NCBI GenBank assembly: GCA_913058295.1
Contig: CAJXRD010000008.1
Location: 19,306 to 83,305 of the forward strand
Length of the DNA: 64,000 nt
Origin: an uncultured Flavobacteriales bacterium
GTDB taxonomy: Bacteria; Bacteroidota; Bacteroidia; Flavobacteriales; Flavobacteriaceae
Reading direction: 5' to 3'
Below, one piece after another: positions 16,229 to 26,154 of this stretch (position 1 is the stretch's first letter; the number at the start of each line of letters is the position of its first letter). Below the pieces are notes generated by a model, which searched no databases, was not told the DNA's origin, and saw only the letters and a program-made list of their open reading frames with translations. The position numbers and the translations under genes are program-made.

Positions 16229-19078
16229 ATGAATACAGATTCTTTCGCTCAAAGACATATAGGTCCTAGAAAAAGTGACCTTAATAAAATGCTAAAAACT
16301 ATTGGTGTTGACTCTATTGCAGATTTAATAGAACAAACAATACCTGATGATATTTTGTTGAAAAACAAACTATCATTACAACCAGCTATGAGTGAGCAGG
16401 AATTCCAAGAACATAATCAGGAGTTAGCCTCAAAAAACAAGCTTTTTAAGACATATATTGGTTTAGGTTATCATAATACCTTTATGCCTCCTGTGATTCA
16501 AAGAAATATTTTAGAAAATCCGGGTTGGTATACTGCATATACTCCTTACCAAGCAGAAATTGCTCAGGGAAGATTAGAAGCATTGATTAATTTTCAAACC
16601 ATGGTTTGCGATTTAACTGGAATGGATCTTGCCAACGCATCGCTATTAGATGAATCGACCGCAGCAGCCGAAGCAATGGCATTAATATTTGCTTTACGCG
16701 ATCGTACACAAAAGAAAAATAACGTTCACAAATTTTTTGTTTCTGAAGAGGTATTGCCTCAAACTATTTCTTTGCTCCATACTCGTTCTATTCCTTTAGG
16801 GATTGAATTGGTGATTGGAAACCATAAGGATTTTGATTTTTCAACAGATTACTTTGGAACATTATTACAATATCCAGGAAAATATGGGGAAGTTTTTAAT
16901 TACAAAACATTTGTTGAAAATGCCCATGCAGCACAAATTAAAGTAGCAGTTGCAGCTGATATCTTAAGTTTAGTAATGTTAGATTCTCCAGGAAATCTTG
17001 GAGTTGACGTAGTAGTTGGAACTACACAACGTTTTGGAATACCTCTAGGATATGGTGGCCCTCACGCTGGCTATTTTGCTACAAGAGAAGACTATAAACG
17101 TAGTATTCCAGGAAGAATTATTGGTGTAACCAAAGACATGGACAACAACATGTCTTATAGAATGGCTTTACAAACAAGAGAGCAACATATTAAACGAGAT
17201 CGAGCTACTTCTAATATTTGTACCGCTCAGGTTTTATTGGCTGTTATGGCAGGTATGTATGCTGTTTATCACGGTCCAAAAGGATTAAAACACATCGCAA
17301 ACAAAATTCATAATACTACTGTAACATTAGTGTATGCATTAGAAAAAATAGGTTTTTCTCAAAATAACAGTTCTTTTTTCGATACTATTTTAGTTCGTGC
17401 AGATGCAGCAGATATCAAACCTATTGCTGAGAAACACAATATCAACTTTTACTATGCGGATGAAAACAACATTAGCATATCTATAAATGAAACTACTTCA
17501 TTAAAAGACTTAAATGCAATACTTGCTGTATTTGCAGAGTCTGTAAATAACAAAGACTACACTATAAATTCTTTTGTGGAGTCTACTGCAATCCCTTCAG
17601 AATTAAAAAGAAAAACAGATTTCTTAACAGATGATGTTTTCAATTCTTATCATTCTGAAACAGAAATGATGCGGTATATTAAGAAATTAGAGCGGAAAGA
17701 TTTATCTCTAAACCATTCTATGATTTCTTTAGGATCTTGTACTATGAAGTTAAATGCAGCTTCAGAAATGCTTCCTTTGAGCAATCCAAGATGGGGAGGA
17801 ATTCACCCCTTTGTTCCAATAGAACAAGCTGCTGGATATCAAGAAATGCTTTCAAATTTAGAAGATCAACTTACTGAAATAACAGGATTTGCAGCAACTT
17901 CACTTCAACCCAATTCAGGCGCACAAGGAGAGTTTGCAGGATTAATGGTGATAAGAGCTTATCATGAATCTAGAGGAGATCTTCATAGAAACATTTGTTT
18001 AATTCCCTCTTCTGCTCACGGGACAAACCCTGCTAGTGCAGTAATGGCTGGAATGAAAGTTGTGGTAACCAAAGCTACTGAAGAAGGCAATATTGATGTA
18101 GAAGATCTACGTGAAAAAGCAATTTTACATAAAGACAATCTTTCTGCATTAATGGTAACTTACCCATCCACTCATGGGGTTTATGAAGCTTCCATAAAAG
18201 AAATTACTGGTATTATCCACGAAAACGGAGGACAAGTTTATATGGATGGCGCAAATATGAATGCTCAAGTTGCCTTAACTAATCCTGGTGCAATTGGAGC
18301 AGATGTATGTCATTTAAATTTACATAAAACATTTGCGATTCCACACGGTGGTGGAGGCCCAGGAGTTGGTCCAATTTGTGTTGCAGAGCAATTAGCTCCT
18401 TTTTTACCAAGTAATCCTTTAATAAAAACTGGAGGGGAAAAAGCGATAACTGCAATTTCATCAGCACCTTGGGGATCTTCTTTAGTCTGTTTAATTTCTT
18501 ATGCATATATCTGTATGCTTGGTGAAGAAGGATTAAAAGATTCTACCCATCACGCAATTTTAAATGCAAACTATATTAAAGAAAGGTTACACGGTTCCTA
18601 TGAAGTTCTTTACGCTGGAGAAAAAGGACGTGCTGCCCATGAAATGATTGTGGATTGCCGCCCATTTAAAGCTAATGGAATTGAAGTTACCGATATTGCA
18701 AAACGTTTAATGGACTATGGTTTTCACGCACCAACAGTTTCTTTTCCAGTTGCTGGAACCTTAATGATAGAGCCAACAGAAAGTGAGAGTTTAGAGGAAT
18801 TAGACCGTTTTTGTGATGCGATGATCTCTATCAGAAAAGAAATAGACAATGCTACATTAGAAGAGCCTAATAATGCTTTAAAGAATTCCCCACATACACA
18901 AGCTATGGTAACCAATGACAATTGGGACTTTCCATATTCTAGAAAACAAGCCGCTTTTCCTTTACCCTATGTATCTGAAAACAAATTTTGGCCAACAGTT
19001 AGAAGAGTAGATGATGCCTATGGTGATAGAAATTTAATCTGCACCTGTACTCCTATTGAGGAGTTTATGACCGACTAA
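16229..19078 (+). CDS. gcvP: glycine dehydrogenase (decarboxylating), P protein
   Basis: 949 residues, the full length of the fused P protein. N-terminal half: FAQRHIGPRKSDLNKML, YHNTFMPPVIQRNILENPGW and TPYQAEIAQGRLE. C-terminal half: the PLP lysine in HLNLHKTFAIPHGGGGPG near residue 700. It decarboxylates glycine and passes the aminomethyl group to the lipoylated H protein in the glycine cleavage system. The other subunits are not in the window. It is a single gene ending in a UUCG-loop terminator. Confidence 0.96.
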   Translation: MNTDSFAQRHIGPRKSDLNKMLKTIGVDSIADLIEQTIPDDILLKNKLSLQPAMSEQEFQEHNQELASKNKLFKTYIGLGYHNTFMPPVIQRNILENPGWYTAYTPYQAEIAQGRLEALINFQTMVCDLTGMDLANASLLDESTAAAEAMALIFALRDRTQKKNNVHKFFVSEEVLPQTISLLHTRSIPLGIELVIGNHKDFDFSTDYFGTLLQYPGKYGEVFNYKTFVENAHAAQIKVAVAADILSLVMLDSPGNLGVDVVVGTTQRFGIPLGYGGPHAGYFATREDYKRSIPGRIIGVTKDMDNNMSYRMALQTREQHIKRDRATSNICTAQVLLAVMAGMYAVYHGPKGLKHIANKIHNTTVTLVYALEKIGFSQNNSSFFDTILVRADAADIKPIAEKHNINFYYADENNISISINETTSLKDLNAILAVFAESVNNKDYTINSFVESTAIPSELKRKTDFLTDDVFNSYHSETEMMRYIKKLERKDLSLNHSMISLGSCTMKLNAASEMLPLSNPRWGGIHPFVPIEQAAGYQEMLSNLEDQLTEITGFAATSLQPNSGAQGEFAGLMVIRAYHESRGDLHRNICLIPSSAHGTNPASAVMAGMKVVVTKATEEGNIDVEDLREKAILHKDNLSALMVTYPSTHGVYEASIKEITGIIHENGGQVYMDGANMNAQVALTNPGAIGADVCHLNLHKTFAIPHGGGGPGVGPICVAEQLAPFLPSNPLIKTGGEKAITAISSAPWGSSLVCLISYAYICMLGEEGLKDSTHHAILNANYIKERLHGSYEVLYAGEKGRAAHEMIVDCRPFKANGIEVTDIAKRLMDYGFHAPTVSFPVAGTLMIEPTESESLEELDRFCDAMISIRKEIDNATLEEPNNALKNSPHTQAMVTNDNWDFPYSRKQAAFPLPYVSENKFWPTVRRVDDAYGDRNLICTCTPIEEFMTD

Positions 19079-19100
19079 TAAATTTAAAATAATAGAAATA

Positions 19101-19126
19101 AAAAGCTTTTCTTCGGAAAAGCTTTT
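19101..19126 (+). terminator. terminator of gcvP
   Basis: An 11-bp stem, AAAAGCTTTTC / GAAAAGCTTTT, closed by a stable TTCG tetraloop and followed by CTATTTTT. It lies 22 bp after the gcvP stop. Confidence 0.85.
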
Positions 19127-19161
19127 CTATTTTTACCTATTCACAAGAATAAAATTAGCTT

Positions 19162-20220
19162 ATGGCTATAAAAATCACAGGTGTTGGAAGTTATATCCCC
19201 ACAAAAGTAACTCCAAACCAAGCTTTTGAAAATAATGATTTTTACAACGAAGATGGCTCACGGTTTAATGCCGATAACAAAGTCATCATTGAAAAGTTTA
19301 AATCTATTACAGGTATTGCTGAAAGACGATATGTAGAAGATCATTTAAACAATTCTGACATAGGCGCTCTAGCTTCAAAAAAAGCAATTGAAGATGCCAA
19401 TTTAGATCCTGAAGAACTCGATTATATTATCCTAGCACAAAATTATGGTGACGTAAAACACGGAAGCTCTCAGTGTGACACTGTACCCAGTATTGCAACT
19501 AGAGTTAAACAAAAACTAGGAATAAAAAACCCAAAAAGTGTAGCATACGATGTTTTGTTTGGATGCCCTGGATGGATTGAGGGAATGATTCAAGCCAATG
19601 CTTTTATAAAATCTGGTATTGCTGAAAAGTGTTTGGTGATAGGAACTGAAACTTTATCTAGAGTTGTAGATACAAATGATCGTGATTCTATGATTTTTAG
19701 TGATGGTGCAGGTGCAGTTGTTGTAGAAAAAACAGATGGCAATGGCGGTATTTTAGCGCATGAATCTGCCACTTATGCATACGATGAAGCTAGTTATATT
19801 TATTTTGACGAATCTTTCAATAAAGAAAAAACGGATGGCAATCGGTATATAAAAATGCTAGGTCGTAAGATTTACGAATTTGCTTTAAATAATGTCCCAT
19901 CTGCAATGCAATCTTGTTTAGAAAAAGCCAATGTTGATATCAAGGATGTAAAGAAAATATTAATCCATCAGGCAAATGAAAAGATGGATGAAGCTATTGT
20001 AAAGCGTTTTTATAAATTATATGGAATGGAAATGCCAGAACATATTATGCCAATGACTATAGAAACATTAGGGAATTCTAGTGTTGCTACAGTTCCAACT
20101 TTATATGATTTGATTCTTAAAGGGAAAATGGAAAATCATAGCTTATCTGAAGGTGATGTTATCATTTTCGCGAGTGTTGGTGCTGGAATGAACATTAATG
20201 CTATTGTTTATCAAGTTTAG
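19162..20220 (+). CDS. 3-oxoacyl-ACP synthase III family protein
   Basis: 352 residues, thiolase fold. The catalytic triad is visible: Cys in YDVLFGCPGWIEG near residue 138, His in ILIHQANEKMDEA near 273, and Asn in ETLGNSSVATVPT near 302. The opening KITGVGSYIPTKVTPN and GITGIAERRYVED-like region fit the KAS III group. It condenses an acyl-CoA with malonyl-ACP or makes a related ketone or HMG-type product; the true FabH role cannot be confirmed because no fab genes are adjacent. Its own promoter presumably lies after the gcvP terminator. Confidence 0.85.
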   Translation: MAIKITGVGSYIPTKVTPNQAFENNDFYNEDGSRFNADNKVIIEKFKSITGIAERRYVEDHLNNSDIGALASKKAIEDANLDPEELDYIILAQNYGDVKHGSSQCDTVPSIATRVKQKLGIKNPKSVAYDVLFGCPGWIEGMIQANAFIKSGIAEKCLVIGTETLSRVVDTNDRDSMIFSDGAGAVVVEKTDGNGGILAHESATYAYDEASYIYFDESFNKEKTDGNRYIKMLGRKIYEFALNNVPSAMQSCLEKANVDIKDVKKILIHQANEKMDEAIVKRFYKLYGMEMPEHIMPMTIETLGNSSVATVPTLYDLILKGKMENHSLSEGDVIIFASVGAGMNINAIVYQV

Positions 20221-20305
20221 TTGCATTCAGAACAAAACTTGCAAAGTGAAGAACCTCATGGACAATCACTATTATTAAAACACCCCTTTTATAAAGAGGA
20301 ATAGT

Positions 20306-20827
20306 ATGTACGAAAAAAACTTCCCAAACAAACGTTTTAAACTCACCCTAGATTTTATTACGGAGCATATATCTAAAGAAGAAAATATTCTTGATTTAGG
20401 AGTTACCAACCCATTTTCTGATATACTATTAAAAGAAGGGTATAATGTAACCAATACACAGGGTCAAGATTTAGATACTGACACTTCTGTTGTAAAATCA
20501 ACAGACTTTGATGTTATAACTGCATTTCAAATCTTTGAACATATGGTTGCACCTTATAATGTCTTAAAGGATATAAAAGCAAAAAAACTAGTCGCCTCCA
20601 TACCATTAAAACTATGGTTTGCATCTGCATACCGAAGTAAAACAGACGATTGGGATCGCCACTATCACGAATTTGAAGATTGGCAATTTGATTGGTTATT
20701 AGAAAAATCGGGTTGGGAGATAAAAAAAAGCATCCAGTTTACAAGTCCAGTTAATAAAATTGGTTTCCGACCAATCTTAAGACGATTTGTACCTCGATTT
20801 TATTTGATCTATGCCGAAAGGAAATAA
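20306..20827 (+). CDS. class I SAM-dependent methyltransferase (short)
   Basis: 173 residues. It starts MYEKNFPNKRFKLTLDFI; the motif I equivalent is ENILDLGVTNPFSDI near residue 30, and the motif II/III region is FDVITAFQIFEHMVAPYNVL. It is shorter than usual methyltransferases but appears complete. The substrate is unknown. It overlaps the following glycosyltransferase gene by one base (TAATG), so the pair is probably co-translated and may act on the same glycan or lipid. Confidence 0.72.
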   Translation: MYEKNFPNKRFKLTLDFITEHISKEENILDLGVTNPFSDILLKEGYNVTNTQGQDLDTDTSVVKSTDFDVITAFQIFEHMVAPYNVLKDIKAKKLVASIPLKLWFASAYRSKTDDWDRHYHEFEDWQFDWLLEKSGWEIKKSIQFTSPVNKIGFRPILRRFVPRFYLIYAERK

Positions 20828-21675
20828 TGAATATTTATATAGTCATACCAGCATATAATGAAGAGGCTTTTATTGCTAAAACATTACAATCGCTAGTTGA
20901 ACAAACTTTTCTTCCAAAAAGAATTGTAGTGGTTAATGACAATTCAACAGATAATACTCAAAAAATAATTGATTCCTTTTCAGAAAAACATGCATTTATA
21001 AGCAGTGTCCTTAATAAATCTGAAGCTATCCATATTCCTGGAGAAAAAGTAATCAATGCATTTAACAAAGGCTTTGAATCGCTAGATAACAACTACGACA
21101 TCATTTGTAAATTTGATGCAGATATTATATTACCTAAAAACTATTTTGAAAAGTTATTGAATGCATTTTCATTAAACAATAAAGTTGGTATTGCTGGGGG
21201 AAACTTATATATTAAAAATGATAAGACTTGGGTTTTTGAAAACATCTCTAACAAAAAGAAAGTTCGTGGACCTATAAAACTTTATCGTAAAGAATGTTTT
21301 AAAGAAATTGGGGGCTTAAAAAAGTCGATAGGTTGGGACACAGTAGATGAACTTTTAGCCCAATATCAAGGATGGGAAATACACACGGACGAATCCTTAC
21401 ATGTAAAACACCTTAAACCCACAGGTAATGCGTATACCAAAGCATCTAAACACAAACAAGGAGAAGCCTTTTATTTATTGCGTTATGGCTTTTGGTTAAG
21501 CAGTATTGCTTCGGCAAAACTTGCTTTTAATAAAAAAAGCTTTTTGTTTTTTATTAATACTTTAAAAGGGTATTTAAAAGCAAAGAATAAGAAATTACCT
21601 TTTATAGTTTCAGAAAAAGAAGGAGTGTTTATTAGAAAATTACGCTGGGATGGAATTAAAAAGAAATTATTCTAG
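20827..21675 (+). CDS. family 2 glycosyltransferase
   Basis: 282 residues with a GT-A fold. MNIYIVIPAYNEEAFIAKTL is the UDP-sugar binding start, RIVVVNDNSTDNTQKI follows, and the DxD-like motif is CKFDADIILPKNYFEKLL near residue 95. The C-terminal part is basic and carries one hydrophobic patch, so it may associate with the membrane. It is translationally coupled to the methyltransferase gene. Acceptor and sugar cannot be told. Confidence 0.85.
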   Translation: MNIYIVIPAYNEEAFIAKTLQSLVEQTFLPKRIVVVNDNSTDNTQKIIDSFSEKHAFISSVLNKSEAIHIPGEKVINAFNKGFESLDNNYDIICKFDADIILPKNYFEKLLNAFSLNNKVGIAGGNLYIKNDKTWVFENISNKKKVRGPIKLYRKECFKEIGGLKKSIGWDTVDELLAQYQGWEIHTDESLHVKHLKPTGNAYTKASKHKQGEAFYLLRYGFWLSSIASAKLAFNKKSFLFFINTLKGYLKAKNKKLPFIVSEKEGVFIRKLRWDGIKKKLF

Positions 21676-21744
21676 CAGCTTATTAAATATATTTACATTT
21701 AGATAATAGTTAATATGTATTTTTGACATTCAAAACAAATACTT

Positions 21745-22866
21745 ATGTCTAGTTACCCAAAAACTATTTTTTTGCTTTTTATTGTATCATTAATTCTTGT
21801 TTCTTGTAATTGTAATAAAGAAAAAGACAACTCTTTCGCTGAAGTTGAATTAGAGACCATTCAAAATAGAAAACCAAAAAACATTATCTTATTAATTGGT
21901 GATGGTATGGGATTGAGTCAAGTTTCTGCAAGTCAGTTTTATAATGATAAGCCTTCAAATTTTGAACGTTTCCCAGTGATTGGGCTAAGCAAAACATCTT
22001 CCTCCAGTGATGTTATTACAGACTCTGCTGCCGGAGCAACGGCTTTTGCTTCTGGAATAAAAACGTATAATGGGGCAATTGGGGTAACTTCAGATACTTT
22101 AGCTGTTGGAACAATTGTAGAACAGATTTCTGTTAATGGAATTCGCACAGGATTAGTATCCACATCCTCAATCACTCATGCAACTCCAGCATCATTTTAT
22201 GCTCACGTTAAAAGCAGAAGGATGCATGATGAAATAGCTGGTTTTCTTGTAGATTCTGAAATTGATTTTTTCGCAGGAGGTGGTTTAAAATATTTTAATG
22301 AACGAAAAGACGAGAAGGATTTAACTTTAGGTTTAGTAGAAAATGGTTTTGTTCTTTCAACAGAAAATTTTCCTAAAATACTTTCAGACAAAAAACAAGC
22401 CATATTACTTTCAAAAGATGCAATGCCTAAAATGCAAGAAGGACGAGGTGATTTTTTACCAAATGCTACTCAACTTGCATTAGAGTACTTATCGAAGAAT
22501 GAAGAAGGTTTCTTTTTAATGGTAGAGGGCTCTCAAATAGATTGGGGAGGACATGATATGGATGCGGATTATTTAATTTCAGAATTAATAGATTTTGATA
22601 ATACTTTGGGTGTTGCATTAGATTTCGCAAAACAAAATGGCGAAACTTTAGTTATTGTAACTGCAGACCACGAAACAGGAGGTTTTACATTAGCTTCAGA
22701 TGAAAGAGGAGATTATAATAATATCAAACCTGTTTTTTCAACAGACGGACATTCTGCAACTATGGTTCCTGTTTTTGCCTATGGTTTAGGTTCCGAATTT
22801 TTTTCGGGTATTTATGAAAACACTGCGATTTATCATAAAATGTTATCTCTTTTTCAGGACAATTAA
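21745..22866 (+). CDS. alkaline phosphatase, lipoprotein form
   Basis: 373 residues. The N-terminal lipobox is LFIVSLILVSCNC, so it is anchored by lipid. The catalytic core has LIGDGMGLSQVSASQFY for the first metal site, the nucleophile serine in VITDSAAGATAFASGIKTYN near residue 94, and later metal ligands in EGSQIDWGGHDMD and VTADHETGGF. It belongs to the PhoA superfamily (Pfam alkaline phosphatase) and should release phosphate from organic esters in the periplasm or at the surface. No Pho-box style element was looked for in detail. Confidence 0.92.
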   Translation: MSSYPKTIFLLFIVSLILVSCNCNKEKDNSFAEVELETIQNRKPKNIILLIGDGMGLSQVSASQFYNDKPSNFERFPVIGLSKTSSSSDVITDSAAGATAFASGIKTYNGAIGVTSDTLAVGTIVEQISVNGIRTGLVSTSSITHATPASFYAHVKSRRMHDEIAGFLVDSEIDFFAGGGLKYFNERKDEKDLTLGLVENGFVLSTENFPKILSDKKQAILLSKDAMPKMQEGRGDFLPNATQLALEYLSKNEEGFFLMVEGSQIDWGGHDMDADYLISELIDFDNTLGVALDFAKQNGETLVIVTADHETGGFTLASDERGDYNNIKPVFSTDGHSATMVPVFAYGLGSEFFSGIYENTAIYHKMLSLFQDN

Positions 22867-22919
22867 TTTCTTAAAAAAAATAAAGAATTGTATTACTTTA
22901 GCAATAGCCAATAAAAAGA

Positions 22920-23660
22920 ATGAAGTATTTAAGGGACATTGGGTCTTATTTTTTAATGTTAAAAAAAGTTTTTAGCAGTCCTACTAAAAGGTCTGTGATG
23001 AGAGAACTTATTTTTAAGGAAATTGATGATTTAATAATTAGGTCCTTAGGCATTGTTGCGTTTATATCCTTTTTTATTGGAGGAGTAATCGCCATTCAAA
23101 CAGCATTAAATTTAGATAACCCCTTAATCCCAAAAACATTGATTGGCTTTGCAACAAGACAATCTATGATATTAGAATTTGCGCCAACTTTTATGTCCAT
23201 TATATTAGCTGGTAGAGCAGGATCGTTTATAACATCAACAATAGGATCTATGAGAGTTACAGAGCAAATAGATGCTTTGGAGGTAATAGGCGTCAATTCA
23301 TTAAATTATTTAGTTTTTCCGAAAATAATAGCCATGCTATTTTTTCCATTCATCATTGTAATTTCTATGTTTTTGGGCATGTTAGGAGGATATTTAGCTG
23401 GTGTATACGGCGGTTTTTCTACTTCAGCAGATTTTATTGCAGGGCTTCAAAATACCTTTTATCCATTTCATTTAGTTTACGCCTTTTTCAAAACATTCCT
23501 TTTTGCTTTTTTATTAGCTACCGTTCCATCTTGGCATGGGTTTTATATGAAAGGGGGATCTTTAGAAGTAGGTAAAGCAAGTACTAAGGCTTTTGTTTGG
23601 ACTAGTATCTTAATAATACTTACTAATTATATTGTAACTCAATTACTATTAAGCCAATGA
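22920..23660 (+). CDS. MlaE-family lipid ABC transporter permease
   Basis: 246 residues with five or six membrane spans. It shows the MlaE/YrbE pattern FEIDDLIIRSLGIVAFISFFIG-like opening and the conserved EFAPTFMSIILAGRAGSFIT plus GSMRVTEQIDALEVIGVNSL near residues 95-125. It forms the membrane part of an Mla-type phospholipid transporter between outer and inner membrane. The next gene, overlapping by 4 bp, is its ATPase. No MlaD-like MCE gene follows here; in flavobacteria it often lies elsewhere. Confidence 0.9.
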   Translation: MKYLRDIGSYFLMLKKVFSSPTKRSVMRELIFKEIDDLIIRSLGIVAFISFFIGGVIAIQTALNLDNPLIPKTLIGFATRQSMILEFAPTFMSIILAGRAGSFITSTIGSMRVTEQIDALEVIGVNSLNYLVFPKIIAMLFFPFIIVISMFLGMLGGYLAGVYGGFSTSADFIAGLQNTFYPFHLVYAFFKTFLFAFLLATVPSWHGFYMKGGSLEVGKASTKAFVWTSILIILTNYIVTQLLLSQ

Positions 23661-24421
23661 TAAAAGTTGAAAACATAACCAAGCATTTTGGAGAGGATGA
23701 AATTCTAAAAGGGATTTCTACTACTTTTGAAAGAGGAAAAACCAATCTTATTATTGGACGTAGTGGTAGTGGAAAAACAGTAATGCTTAAATGTTTAGTT
23801 GGATTATTCCTGCCAAATTCTGGAGAAATCTTTTTTGAAGATAAAGCTTTAGGTGAAATGAATAATGAAGAACAACGAATCCTAAGAGAAGAAACCGGAA
23901 TGCTTTTTCAGGGCGGAGCCTTGTTTGATTCTATGAATATTGAAGATAATGTGATGTTTCCCCTTCGAATGTTTAGTGACAAAAGCAGACCAGAATTACT
24001 AGCAAGGGTAAACGAGGTTTTAAAAAGAGTAGATTTAGAAAATGTAAATAAAAAATTCCCTTCTGAAATTTCTGGGGGTATGAAAAAAAGAGTTTCTATA
24101 GCACGAGCTATTGTAAACAAACCGAAATATCTTTTTTGTGATGAACCTAATTCTGGATTAGACCCAAAAACAGCTACCCTAATTGATAATTTAATTCAGG
24201 ATATAACAAAGGAAAACAACATAACTACAGTTGTTGTAACCCATGATATGAATTCTGTTATGGAAATAGGGGAAAAAATTGTCTTCTTAAAAAACGGAAA
24301 ATTAGTATGGCAAGGAACGAAGCAAGAAATTTTTAAAACAAATAATGAAGACGTTACCGATTTTGTGTATTCTTCAGATTTATTTAAGAAAATAAGAAAT
24401 ATACAAATAGAAGAAAATTAA
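23657..24421 (+). CDS. MlaF-family ABC transporter ATP-binding protein
   Basis: 254 residues. Walker A is IIGRSGSGKTVMLKCLVGLF near residue 33, the Q-loop FQGGALFDSMNIEDNVMFPL, the signature SGGMKKRVSIARAI near 140, Walker B KYLFCDEPNSGLDPKTA, and the switch histidine in VVVTHDMNSVMEI. The GGALFDS sequence after the Q-loop is typical of MlaF. The ATG overlaps the permease stop (ATGA). Together the two genes form the energised core of an outer-membrane lipid-asymmetry transporter. Confidence 0.92.
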   Translation: MIKVENITKHFGEDEILKGISTTFERGKTNLIIGRSGSGKTVMLKCLVGLFLPNSGEIFFEDKALGEMNNEEQRILREETGMLFQGGALFDSMNIEDNVMFPLRMFSDKSRPELLARVNEVLKRVDLENVNKKFPSEISGGMKKRVSIARAIVNKPKYLFCDEPNSGLDPKTATLIDNLIQDITKENNITTVVVTHDMNSVMEIGEKIVFLKNGKLVWQGTKQEIFKTNNEDVTDFVYSSDLFKKIRNIQIEEN

Positions 24422-24490
24422 TATTCCACCTAAAGTAGTGTAAATCAAAATAATTAATTTATTTTTAGGCTCCTTAAAAATGAATTTAAC

Positions 24491-26104
24491 ATGAAAAAAC
24501 TATTACTTAACAGTATTGTATTATTATTTGGAGCATCTTTAATTGCCCAAGTTTCCTTTACAAACCAAAACAATTTAATTGAGAATTATCCTGGAACTAC
24601 ATCCATTAGTGTGGATATGAATGGAGATTTTTTAGATGATTTTGTACGAGTTTCCAGTTCAGGAATTGGAATTGACTACCAACAAGCTAATGGTACTTTT
24701 AATTCTGTATTTTACAGTATGAGTATACAAAACCCTCCTAACTGGAGTGTAGCTGCTGGGGATATTGATGAAAATGGATATACCGATCTTGTTTTAGGTA
24801 ATGGATCTAGGGTTTCTTTTCTATTTGCTAATGATACTGGTTCTGGATATTCTGAACAAACTCATCCAGATTACATATTCTCTCAACGATCTAATCTTGC
24901 AGATATAGATAATGATGGTGATTTAGATGCCTTTGTTTGTCACGATGTAGATCAAAGTCACCCATACCGTAATGATGGAAATCAAAATATGGTAGAGGAT
25001 CAAACTTTAATTGAAACATTAAATTTAGCTGGAAACTATCAATCCCTTTGGGTGGATTATGATAATGATGGGGATACAGATATGTACTTAACAAAATGTA
25101 GACAAGGATCTACTCCTGGTGACCCAGAACGTACTAATGCAATGTATCGTAATAATGGAGATGGAACTTATTCAGAAGTTGCAGCTTCGATAAATATGGC
25201 AGATAATGAACAATCTTGGGCTACTGTTTTTCAAGATTTTGATAATGATGGTGATTTTGATGCTTATTGTGTGAACCATAGTGATGCGAATAGATTTTAC
25301 GAAAATGATGGTTCTGGTGTATTTACTGATATTATAGGAAGTACAGGAATTAATCCAACAGATTTAGGTGCTTGGGAAAATCAAGGTGCAGATTTTAATA
25401 ATGATGGGTTTGTAGATATTTTTTCTGAAATGGCTAGAGAACTATATATCAATAACGGAGATATGACTTTTACAGGTATGGATTTACCATTTGATGAAGG
25501 TGCAATTGCTGATTTTAATAGTGATGGATATTTAGATGTAGCTCATAATGGTGACTTATGGATAAATGATGGTGGACTTAATAGCTGGATAAAAATAGGT
25601 TTAAGAGGCATAGAAAGCAATAGCAATGGTGTTGGTGCCCGTATCACTATTTATGGTGATTGGGGGACTCAAATTCGTGAAGTACGTTCTGGTGTTGGAT
25701 ACGGCCATATGAGTTCTTTAATAGCTCATTTTGGAATTGGAACAAGCACTGAAGTGGACCAAATTATTATTAATTGGCCATCTGGAATTATAGATGTAAT
25801 TGACAATCCAGACATTAACTCACAACACGTATATATAGAAGGTGATAATGAATTAGCTGTTACAGATTTCCAAATAAATGGAATTAGCATGTACCCTAAT
25901 CCAACAAGTGATATTATCAATTTCTCTATAAATAATCTAGAAGGCTCTCCAGTTACAGTTATAGATTTAAACGGCAGAGTAGTATTAAACACTACTGTAT
26001 CTACAGACAATAATATCAATATAGAAAACCTAATTAAAGGCGTTTATTTTGTACAATTAGAAGTAGAAAATAAAGCGGTAAATTATAAGGTGCTAAAAGA
26101 GTAA
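24491..26104 (+). CDS. secreted VCBS/FG-GAP repeat protein with ASPIC/UnbV and T9SS sorting domains
   Basis: 537 residues. Signal peptide MKKLLLNSIVLLFGASLIAQ. Residues 30-360 contain calcium-binding FG-GAP/VCBS blades with repeated D-x-D/N-x-D-G loops such as LADIDNDGDLDAF, WVDYDNDGDTDMY and FQDFDNDGDFDAY. Then comes an ASPIC/UnbV domain (SNGVGARITIYGDWGTQIRE ... IINWPSGIIDVI) and a T9SS type A tail (MYPNPTSDIINFSINN ... GVYFVQLEVENKAVNYKVLKE). These proteins are surface or secreted factors, often adhesive; the exact ligand is unknown. It ends before a strong shared terminator. Confidence 0.88.
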   Translation: MKKLLLNSIVLLFGASLIAQVSFTNQNNLIENYPGTTSISVDMNGDFLDDFVRVSSSGIGIDYQQANGTFNSVFYSMSIQNPPNWSVAAGDIDENGYTDLVLGNGSRVSFLFANDTGSGYSEQTHPDYIFSQRSNLADIDNDGDLDAFVCHDVDQSHPYRNDGNQNMVEDQTLIETLNLAGNYQSLWVDYDNDGDTDMYLTKCRQGSTPGDPERTNAMYRNNGDGTYSEVAASINMADNEQSWATVFQDFDNDGDFDAYCVNHSDANRFYENDGSGVFTDIIGSTGINPTDLGAWENQGADFNNDGFVDIFSEMARELYINNGDMTFTGMDLPFDEGAIADFNSDGYLDVAHNGDLWINDGGLNSWIKIGLRGIESNSNGVGARITIYGDWGTQIREVRSGVGYGHMSSLIAHFGIGTSTEVDQIIINWPSGIIDVIDNPDINSQHVYIEGDNELAVTDFQINGISMYPNPTSDIINFSINNLEGSPVTVIDLNGRVVLNTTVSTDNNINIENLIKGVYFVQLEVENKAVNYKVLKE

Positions 26105-26123
26105 TTTATTATTTAAATTCATA

Positions 26124-26153
26124 AAAAAAGGCGCCCAAATGGGCGCCTTTTTT
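26124..26153. terminator. bidirectional hairpin terminator
   Basis: A 13-bp stem AAAAAAGGCGCCC / GGGCGCCTTTTTT with loop AAAT, A-tract on one side and T-tract on the other. It serves both the VCBS protein gene (+) and the DUF389 gene (-), whose stop codon begins one base after it. Confidence 0.92.
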
Positions 26154-26154
26154 A